Shown in pieces: positions 10,291-18,442 of a stretch of 64,000 nucleotides of DNA (within the stretch, counting starts at the first letter, position 1; every line of letters begins with the position of its first letter). The stretch lies in the NCBI GenBank assembly GCA_039111635.1, contig JBCAQO010000013.1:1-64000 (forward strand), in the 5' to 3' direction. Made by a program: the position numbers and the translations under genes. The notes under the pieces were generated by a model. The model ran no database searches and was not told where the DNA came from. It saw only the letters and a list, made by a program, of their open reading frames with translations. Source of the stretch: Heterobasidion occidentale. Its lineage: Eukaryota > Basidiomycota > Agaricomycetes > Russulales > Bondarzewiaceae.

Positions 10291-12015
10291 CTACTCATCG
10301 GGAAGAAAGTCGTCCGACACCGACATTCCCGAATCGTCTGCCTCCGACGAGTCCTCGACCAAGACAACGTCGGGGGACGTGGATGGACCCGCCCGCACCT
10401 CGAGCGACTCTAGCTCAGCCTGCCACATCGCGACCGAGCGCGCCAGCGAAGCACGCGTACCCTCAGCCACCGCGATGCGGTACCGAAGCTCAGACGCGAT
10501 GCCTTGGGCGACGATGGGCGAGAGGCGAGAAGAGTCGGTAGGAGCGGGGAAGGCAGCCGAACGAGCGCGGGAAGGGCGGGTAGGAGCGAGGACGGCCCTA
10601 GCAGTGGTAGGAAGCCGCTGGACCGGCTTTCGGGTGCGAGCGGCTGCACCGAACAATACCGAACGATGAGCTCCCATCTCCAATCCAACCGAAAAATGAC
10701 TTACCTTTCGTTTGGGCGATGCTATCCCCGACTGACCGCACGGGGACAACCACCTCTACCTTACGACGCTTTAAGGGGCGTTCCCTCTCCTCCGCCTTCG
10801 GCGCCGACTGCTCCTTCGACTTCCCCTTTCCCTTCTCCTTCGACTTCCCCTTCCCCTTCTCCATCGGCATCCACCCGGGCTGGAAGCTACACCCCTTCGA
10901 CTCCCTGGCACACTTAGTGCACGACACCAGCCCAGGTCTCTGGTAGCATCGGAACGCCTTGGTCTGAAAGGCGGTCGCACAGCGATGACAAGCGTAGTCG
11001 GCCTAGAAGAAGGATGATCAGCAATATGAAGCGGCGGCAAGAGGGAGGGAACTCACCAAGACATCACCAGGTAATAATTCGGGAGGGTCTTCGAGCAGCT
11101 TCCCGTCACCATTCCGCTCCACAGGGGACCTAACTGTCGACATTCGGCCCGTCCCAGGGCCGAGAGGAAGGACAACGCGTCCAAGAGGTGGCGTCAGTTG
11201 GTGAGCAAACTCGACGACAACAGCCGCGGCCGACTGTTTGCCCTTCACGTCGGTCGGGGCAGCGGCGGCGACCAGACCCACGCTCATTCGGTCCAGGGCA
11301 TCGGTTGCGGATGCAAGCGCAGAGTCAGCGGCGGACGGGTCGGGATAGGACGAGTCGGCGGACGGGTCGGGATGGGATGAGTCGGCGGACGGGACAGGAT
11401 GAGAAGAGGAAGCGGCGGCAGAGGGAGAAGGAGAGCGAAGAAAGAGAGGAAGGGGAAGGACGGACTCTGCCTCCAGCTCAGACAGCTGACGATCACCTTG
11501 TTCAGGATCGAGCGACCCGTTGAACATGGCCTCCACCAAAGCCTCCCGGCGCCGCCGACGATCCGCTTCGGCCAACTGACGGGCAGCGGCAGCCCGCATC
11601 GCCTCGGCTTCCTCAGCCTCACGTTCGGCGACAGCGACCCGCGCAGCCTCCTCTGCCAGGGCCTGTTCTTCGGCCGCCTGTTGCTGTTTCTGCGCTGCAA
11701 AGCGCGCCGCACGCTGCGGCAAGATGCGCGACCCCCAGGCAAGCCAGTCGTTGGTGGCAACATGGTCGAGGCCACTCTCAGCCTCGGCGACCCAGGCCGC
11801 GAGTTCGGGCACGTCCTGCCCACGCGCCGAACGATCGAATACAGCCTGCAAGGACGTCAGCAGCCAGCAGAAGGCAAAAGGAAGGACCGACTTACCACTC
11901 GTTTGGCGAACCCCTGCGCCCAGGCCTCGTAATCTTCGTATTCGGCGGCGCCGTCAGGAAGGGCGAGCATGTACTCCCCGAGCTTGGTTTTGAGGACAGA
12001 GAGGATGGAGGACAT
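10291..12015 (-). CDS. Intact four-exon antisense gene inside the LTR element, Cys-rich putative nuclear protein
   Basis: My model: exons 12015-11896, 11845-11057, 11002-10705 and 10643-10291, with introns of 50, 54 and 61 nt. Donors are GTAAGT, GTGAGT and GTAAGT; all acceptors are AG. The exons sum to 1560 nt, exactly 520 codons with the stop, and the phases agree at every junction. Exon 1 encodes a short acidic-hydrophobic N-terminus (LGEYMLALPDGAAEYEDYEA). Exon 2 has an Ala/Glu/Arg-rich coiled-coil-like segment and a Ser/Pro-rich stretch with DSSHPDPSA-type repeats. Exon 3 has Cys in the order C-x2-C-x10-C-x8-C-x2-C-x6-C, then Lys-rich GKGKSKE repeats and PLKRRKVEV, a likely nuclear signal. 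Exon 4 ends acidic. The Cys set suggests zinc binding and recalls, but is not, a Zn2Cys6 finger. Function unknown. Upstream (12016-12418) I see no clear TATA. Confidence 0.8.
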
Positions 12016-12418
12016 GGTGGGAAGGCCGAAAGGGTTCGGACGAGGAGACGAAGCGGCAGGAGGGTGGCGATGAAGGACTTAGTCGCTGGAGAATCAACGA
12101 TCGGCAGGTGATTGTGGTCACCTGACAAAGCCCCGTGCCACTACGCTCGGCAGAGACCGCGATACGCGCCACCGCCCTTTGCCGACACGCTCTCACGCCA
12201 GCGTCTAGTTGGGGCACTCTAGGCTTCAGCCACTTCCTCACCTAATCGGTTGCCACGCCACAGGACTTTGCCGACTCAGCCCCGGTCTCTCTTGCGCGCC
12301 GACCCGGTCCTTTCTATGACATCTCCTTGCCGATTAATCCACCCTTGCCACATCTCTCCCACGCCCCCACTTCTTTCCACGCCATTTTTTTCCGCTCCGA
12401 CTCATAGCCACCGACCAC
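12016..12418. other. Presumed promoter side of the antisense gene
   Basis: No ORF of note. It lies between the antisense start codon and the right 35-bp repeat, so the promoter of the antisense gene must be here or in the right LTR. No TATA box was recognised. Confidence 0.4.
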
Positions 12419-12453
12419 TGACTGAGGACAGTCAGGATTTCAGTAGGGAGGAG
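12419..12453 (+). repeat. Right copy of 35-bp direct repeat, with polypurine tract
   Basis: Partner of 9839-9873 (two mismatches). It ends in CAGTAGGGAGGAG, directly before the block shared with the left side. This position fits a polypurine tract if the LTR starts at 12455. Confidence 0.75.
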
Positions 12454-12454
12454 A

Positions 12455-12663
12455 TGATGAGCATGTACCCGCGCTAGGGTCCGAGGGAGGTATTCGGGAA
12501 GCTTTGGGGAGATACCGAACAGCGTTAGACGAGTACCGAAGATGCCGACTTGCACCGAACACGGTCGGTCCCCACCCGACCGACCGCAACCCTCCAAAGG
12601 ACGTTCGGCAGCACTTGGGTCAGTTCGCCCACACTTCACGTACTTACCATGACCACACAGGGG
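12455..12663 (+). repeat. Right copy of the 209-bp LTR-adjacent block
   Basis: Matches 3536-3744 with about three mismatches. It is either 3' untranslated sequence or the true start of the LTR (TGATGAGC). Confidence 0.75.
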
Positions 12664-13532
12664 TGTTACGATAGGTGGTTACGAGATCGGAGCCAGTCTT
12701 CCGTGTCGGCCGATGTGCTCCGTGAGTCGGTCGGTCCTTATCGCTTATCTTCCCGACCTCCACATGGTCGGTCAAACGCGATTTTGTACCATTACTTGGC
12801 CACCCTGGCCGTACGATACCTCTTCTTTATTTTCATTGGTTCTCCAACGCCTGTTCCGGCTACCTACGCTCGGGCGACGGATCCCGAACGTTCGGGATTT
12901 CGCCATCGCTGATTAACTTTTACCTTGTCACCTTCGGAACCCATATGGACATCTCACCTACCTTCTTATCTTCTCTGATCGCTAAGGCTTGGCGCCCATT
13001 CGACATCTACTCTCATTTCTTGTTTAATATTTTACTTAGGGGCTCTGTTTACTATAAAAACCTACATACAACTCTGGAATAAACCAGCTTTCGCACCCCA
13101 CAGTTCAGAGCTCATTCGCACTCGTCTCAACCATCAAAATCGTCTTCGTCGACTCCCGAAAACTTGTCATCCCCGTTGTTCGGCCTTGTTCGCGTTCGTA
13201 CTCGTCTCTTCGCTCGTACCCCTCGTCCTCCCTCGTATATTGTCAGAGTCCTGTGTGGCTCTTGAAGCACGTAGTTGTCGGTCGCGACACTACTTTCTCG
13301 TTACCGACCGAATCCCCGACTTGACCGACCGAACGTTCGGTCGGTGTTCGACGCAGTCCCGAAACCGTTCGGGCGCTATAATCTCACACTCCTCGCTGCT
13401 TCTCAGTACGCCATCGATTTCTAAAGTCATCACTAACAATTCCTTGTGTATTAGATACTAGCTCCAGCACCCCTTGCATTAGAGGTTGTTTTGGTGTTGT
13501 GCTCGGCACTTAGAGCCACCTCTAGCGTAACA
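12664..13532 (+). repeat. Right LTR of element 2
   Basis: TGTTACGATAG to CTAGCGTAACA, 869 bp, partner of 3745-4613. It contains the TATA box 13053-13059, an AATAAA about 20 bases further on, and two perfect palindromes centred on CCGAACGTTCGG: 12881-12898 and 13324-13345. Confidence 0.85.
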
Positions 13533-13904
13533 CCGTCGTCTTTTTGTTTTTGTTTCGCTTGTGAGTCTTTCATCACTCGTGGCTGGTTCGTTCTGCTTCG
13601 TTGATGGTGTCCTATGTCATGTCAGTGCTTTCTTGGATCTCGTTAGTGCTGTGTATTGAAATATAGACCCTGCTCGTCGGTCGTTCCGAGCTTCGCTGGT
13701 GAGTGCTTTTAATGCATATTACTCACCGGATCTCACTCATTGATGCTGTCATATGGTATATTACACCTCTAATATCTCTCGCTTCTTTTTTTTACTCTCT
13801 GAGATGTTCTTGCTTTTTGTCAGTGATGCAGAGTCTGCGTGTCTATTGTCCGCATCCCGCATCCTTGTATGGATGGTCAGGCACGTCGATGACACATTCT
13901 CTAG
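13533..13904. other. Unassigned flank of the retrotransposon
   Basis: No coding or repeat structure recognised. T-rich at its left end, then mixed sequence leading into the minisatellite. Confidence 0.4.
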
Positions 13905-15786
13905 AGTTGTGGGCCGTCTGTGACGGCCGCATGTTGCCTGTGATGGCTGCTAGTCGTCTGTGATGGCCACATGCTCGATCTGTTGTCTGAGCACCTTGCC
14001 CGTTGTCTTTGACAGACGCATAGTATCTAAGAGGGCTGCATGTCGTCTGAGATGGCTACCAGCTGTCTGAGACGGTCGCAAGTCACCTGTGATAGCTGCC
14101 AGTCGTCTGCGACACCCATATGGGCCGTCTGTTGTCTGAGCACCTCTGTGACATCTGCATACTATCTCAGACGGCCACATCTCACCTGTGACGGCTGCGT
14201 ACTGTCTGAGATGGCTGCATATCGTCTGAGATGCCTGCCGGTTGTCTGTGATGCCCGCCGGTTGTCTGTGATGGCTGCATGTTGCCTGCAATAGCTGCCG
14301 GTCGTCTGCAACAGCCTCATAGTCCGTCTGTTGTCTGAGCACCTCGCTGGTTGTCTGCGACGGCCGCGTAATATCTAACACGGCTGCATGTTGTCTGAGA
14401 TGACTGGCAGTCATCTGCGATGGCTGCATAGTGTCTGAGACATCTGCATGTCGTCTGAGATGCACGTAGGTCGTCAGTGACGACCTCATCCTGCCTGCAA
14501 TGAATGCCGGTCGTCTGAGACATCTGCGTGTCGTCTGCCACGGCCGCACACTGTCTGAGACGTCTGCGTGTAGTTAAAGAAGCCGGTTGTCTGCGGCGGC
14601 AGTATGCTGTCTCAGACGTCTGTGTGCCATTAGAGCAGCAGGTCGTCTGCGACGGCCGCACACTGCCTCAGACTTCTGCGTGTCGTCAGAGAAGCAGGTC
14701 GTCTGCAGCGGCCGCGCACTGTCTCAGACGTCCACGTGTCGTCTGAGATGCAGGCAGGTGCCCAATGCATTCATGGCCACCGGCAGACGTGACCTGCCTA
14801 TAGGGCGTCTCCGTCGTCAGTGACGGCCTCATCCTGCCTGTAATGACTGCCGGTCGTCTGAGATGTCTGGGTGTCTGAGACGGCCGCACACTGTCTCAGA
14901 CGTCTGCGTGTCGTTAGAGAAGCAGGTCGTCTGCGACGGCCGCACACCGTCTCAGACGTCTGTGTATCGTTAGAGAAGCAGGTCATCTACAGTGGCCAAA
15001 TATTGTCTCAGACATCCGCGTGTCGTCTGAGATGCAGGCAGATCGTCAGTGACGGTCTCATCCTGCCTGCAATGACTGCCGGTCATCTGAGACGTTCGCG
15101 TGTCGTCTCAGATGCACACAGGTCGTCAGTGACGACCGCATCCTGCCTGCAACAACTACCAGTCGTCTGAGACATCCGCGTGTCATCTTAGACGTCCCTG
15201 TGTTGTCTGAGATGCATGCAGGTTGTCTGTGACGGCTGCACACTGTCTCAGACGTCCGCGTGTCATCTGAGATGCAGGCAGGTCGTCAGTGACGACCTCA
15301 TCCTTCCTGCAATGACTGCTGGTCATCTGGGACATCCGCGTGTCGTCTGAGATACACGCAGGTCGTCTTCGAGGGCTGCACACTGTTTTAGACGTCCGCA
15401 TGTTGCATGAGATGCACGCAGGTCGTCTGAAATGACTTCCGGTCATCTGAGACGTCCGCGTTTTGTCTACGACGTCCCCATGTCGTCTGACATGCACGTA
15501 GGTTGTCTCCAACAGCTGCACACTATATGAGATGTCTGCCAGTTGTCTAAGACATCTGCATGTCGTATGACGGCTGCACGCTGTGTTGAGATGCACACAG
15601 GTTGTCTGCGAGGGCCGCACACTGTATAAGATGTCTGCCAGTCATCTAAGATGTCCGAGTGTCATCTGAGATGCACACAACTTGTCTGCAACAGCCACAC
15701 ACTAACTGATGTCCACATGTCATCTGAAATGCATGCAGATGGTCTGTATAGTGTCCGAGACAGTTGCATGTTGTCTGAGATAGCTA
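13905..15786. repeat. GTCTSAGAC minisatellite with higher-order units
   Basis: Nearly 1.9 kb made of short units around GTCGTCTGAGAYG, GTCTCAGACGTC and CTGCRACGGCCGCACACTG. GTCTGAGAC and GTCTCAGAC are reverse complements of each other, so the array is full of small inverted repeats. A longer motif (GTCAGTGACGACCTCATCCT…CTGCAATGACTGCCGGTC) recurs near 14470, 14815, 15045, 15125 and 15285, which shows higher-order structure. Long open frames here on both strands are by-products of the repeat and are not genes. Confidence 0.8.
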
Positions 15787-16335
15787 CCTTGCCTGCCTCC
15801 TTGCCTGCCTCCTTGCCTGCCTCCTAGCCTGCCTCCTAGCCTGCCTCCTAGCCTGCCTCCTTGCCTGCCTCCTTGCCTGCCTCCTTGCCTGCCTCCTTGC
15901 CTGCCTCCTCATGTGCCTCCTCATGTGCCTCCTCACGTGCCTTCTCACGTGCCTCCTCACGTGCCTCCTCATGTGCCTTTTCGGATGCCTCCTCGCCTGC
16001 CTCCTCACGTGCCTTCTCACGTGCCTTCTCACCTGACTCCTCACCTGCCTTCTCACCTGACTCCTCACCTAGTCTCTCACTTGGCTCCTCACCTGGCCTC
16101 TCACCTGCCTCCTCACCTAGCCTCTCACCTAGCCTCTCATCTAGCCTCTCACCTGCCTCCTTACCTGGCCCCTCACCTACTCACCTAGCCTCTCACCTGC
16201 CCCCTCACCTAGCCTCTCACCTGCCTCCTCACCTGGCCCCTCACCTGGCCTCCCACCTGGCTCCTCACCTACCCAACATCTCAGATTTTTTTCGCCTCAC
16301 CTACCACCCGCCTACGACCTCTTATAACCTAACCG
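15787..16335. repeat. 12-bp CCTGCCTCC-type tandem array
   Basis: It starts as TTGCCTGCCTCC units, drifts through TCACGTGCCTCC, and becomes TCACCTGCCTCC/TCACCTAGCCTC. It ends with a conserved piece of about 65 bp (ACATCTCAGATTTTTTTCGC … CTCTTATAACCTAA) that recurs near 16785 and 17020. Strongly strand-asymmetric (C/T on plus). Confidence 0.8.
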
Positions 16336-16559
16336 TACCCTGTACGTCTGTGACGACTTCCCGACGTCTGGGACGTCCCCCCCTCGTCTGGGGTGAACAC
16401 AAGGCGTCTGCAACAGCTGAAACGACGTCTCAGACGTCGCGTCTCGTCTAGGATGCAGGCAGGCCGTCTGCGACGTCTGCCTGACATCTGAGACGTCGCG
16501 TCTCGTCCCAGACGACTGCTAGTCCTCAGGGACGTCCTCATGTCACCAGAAACGGCTGC
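16336..16559. repeat. Short return of the GTCTGAGAC-type minisatellite
   Basis: About 220 bp of CGTCTGxGACGTC units, like 13905-15786, inserted between two blocks of the TCACCTGCC array. Confidence 0.7.
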
Positions 16560-17086
16560 ACTCTCTCACCTAGCCTCTCACCTGCCTCCTCACCTGGCCT
16601 CTCACCTAGCCTCTCACCTGCCTCCTCACCTGGCCTCTCACCTAGCCTCTCACCTGCCTCCTCACCTGGCCTCTCACCTAGCCTCTCACCTGCCTCCTCA
16701 CCTGGCCTCTCACCTGCCTCCTCACCTGGCCTCTCACCTGCCTCCTCACCTAGCCCCTCACCTAGCCTCTCACCTAGCTCCTCACCTACCTAACATCTCA
16801 GATTTTTTCGTCTCACCTACCATCCACCTACCACCTCTTATAACCTGGCCTCTCACCTAGCCTCTCACCTAGCCTCTCACCTAGCCTCTCACCTAGCCTC
16901 TCACCTGCCTCTTCACCTGGCCCCTCACCTACTCACCTAGCCTCTCACCTGCCCCCTCACCTAGCCTCTCACCTGCCTCCTCACCTAACCCCTCACCTGG
17001 CCCCTCACCTGGCTCCTCACCTACCCAACATCTCGGATTTTTTTCGCCTCACCTACCACCCGCCTACGACCTCTTATAACCTAAAC
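16560..17086. repeat. TCACCTGCCTCC / TCACCTAGCCTC tandem array
   Basis: Repeated 12-bp units in alternating TCACCTGCCTCC, TCACCTGGCCTC and TCACCTAGCCTC forms. Two copies of the approximately 65-bp block with CTCTTATAACCT are embedded (about 16785-16850 and 17020-17085), giving the array a higher-order period. Confidence 0.8.
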
Positions 17087-18442
17087 ACCTTTCAAATCTC
17101 TTGAATCAGACATAATTGTGTGCAACACAGATTTCATTTCCCAAAACCCAGACTGTGCGAAGCACAGTCTGGTTTTGGGGGGTAGACTGTTTAAATCCAT
17201 ATCTATTGAACCCCTGATTTAATATGGCTGATTCTGGGCCTTAAAGTTGCACCAGGGTATGAAGATCACACGACTTATTTTTTTGTATTTATAGCTGCAT
17301 TAAATTGGCAACACAGTAGTTTCGGATATCGGTGGACTCAAATTGGTCAGTAATACTCCTAGGATCCCCTGATCCCAATGGTACGATTAATGTATCAATC
17401 GAACGCCACGGTAAATTTTCACATTCTCTTTGTTTTATGATTACAAACCAACACACATTGAGTACTGTATGCCTGCTTTTTTGAGTTTATTATTCACTCT
17501 TGTATTTTGCCCTTAACGGACTCAGTGGTACATCTCTAGTAATGAGAAGCTCAGGATAATATCCTGAACACTTTTCAAATCTCTTGAATCAGACAGAATT
17601 GTGTGAAACACAGATCCCATTGCCCAAAACCCAGACTGTGCGAAGCACAGTCTGGTTTTAGGGGGTAGACTGTTTAAATCCATATCTATTGAACCCCTAA
17701 TTTAATTTAGCTGATTCTGGGCCTCAAAGTTGTACCAGGGTATGGAAACTACAGGCCATATTTTTTTGTATTTATAGCTGCATTAAATTGACAACACAGT
17801 AGTTTCGGATATCGGTGGACTCAAATCGGTCGGTAATACTCCTAGTGTGACGACTGTGCGCCCGCAATCTCCCGACTGTGTGCGGGCTCTTTCCCGATGC
17901 TGACTAAACTGTGTCTCCGGGTTGCAGAATACCCTCAACATCACAAACAATTCCATATTTCCAAATTCCCTCATCCGAATGGTACACTTGTGGTGTCGTT
18001 TGAAAGGCACTGTATGTAGGAGCATTTCCTTTATTTTTAATGAAAATCGAACAACAGTTGGGGACTGAAGACACGCTTTTTTGAGTTTTGTCTGTGATTC
18101 CATATTTTGCCTGTAACACCTTCAATACTCCATGTCTACTGATGAAACATTCAGGATGTCATCTTAAATAGCTTTTGTATTTATTGAATCAGACAGAATT
18201 GTGTGAAATGTCAAGTTTGGTTCCCAAAACCCAGACTGTGCGAAGCACAGTCTGGTTTTGGGGGGTAGACTGTTTAAATCAATATCTATTGAACCCATGA
18301 TTCAATCTCACTGTTTCTGGGCTTCAAAGTTGCATCAGGGTATGAGGTTTATAGGCCATATTTTTTTGTATTTATAGCAGCACTAAATTGGCAACACAGT
18401 TGTTTCGGATATCCAAGGACTCAAAAGTGTCGGTAATAGTAC
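17087..18442. repeat. Three tandem copies of a hairpin-bearing unit, last one truncated
   Basis: Copies start near 17087, 17565 and 18165. Shared parts are TTGAATCAGACA.AATTGTGTG, then a hairpin, then GGGGTAGACTGTTTAAATC, CTATTGAACCC and TTGTATTTATAGC.GCA, ending GGTAATACTCCTAG. The hairpin in copy 1 pairs AGACTGTGC (17150-17158) with GCACAGTCT (17162-17170) over a GAA loop, and continues through CCAAAACC/GGTTTTGG with one bulged C. The internal halves of copies 1 and 2 have diverged and differ in length. Copy 3 stops where flippase coding sequence begins. No ORF. Origin unknown. Confidence 0.75.

Larger units (their letters stand above)
3745..13532 (+). mobile_element. Ty3/gypsy LTR retrotransposon carrying an antisense gene
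   Basis: Left LTR, primer binding site, Gag-Pro remnant (5039-6124), pol (6121-9804), opposite-strand gene (10291-12015), purine tract and right LTR. The FIDD-type RT and the protease-proximal domain belong to a gypsy group common in basidiomycetes and distinct from the chromovirus on its left. No direct target duplication is visible: 3531-3535 GACGG, 3740-3744 AGGGG, 13533-13537 CCGTC. With the shared LTR, this points to recombination between elements after insertion. About 3% LTR divergence means it is not a fresh insertion. Confidence 0.88.

Noticed and set aside
3531..13537. GACGGTG at 3531-3537 and CACCGTC at 13531-13537 as element ends
   Set aside because: They are inverted, not direct, and the right-hand block copy at 12455 is preceded by a different sequence; taken as chance.
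13950..16860. Long open frames on both strands inside the minisatellites (for example 13950-14549 minus, 15861-16451 plus)
   Set aside because: The peptides only mirror the DNA repeat, appear in several frames at once, and have no start context.
13905..17086. CRISPR-like alternation of repeats and spacers
   Set aside because: Repeats are short, variable and overlapping, spacers are not unique, and the genome is eukaryotic.
18135..18160. CTGATGA followed by AAAC, recalling a hammerhead ribozyme core
   Set aside because: The two core pieces overlap, no stem II can form, and other copies of the unit do not keep it.
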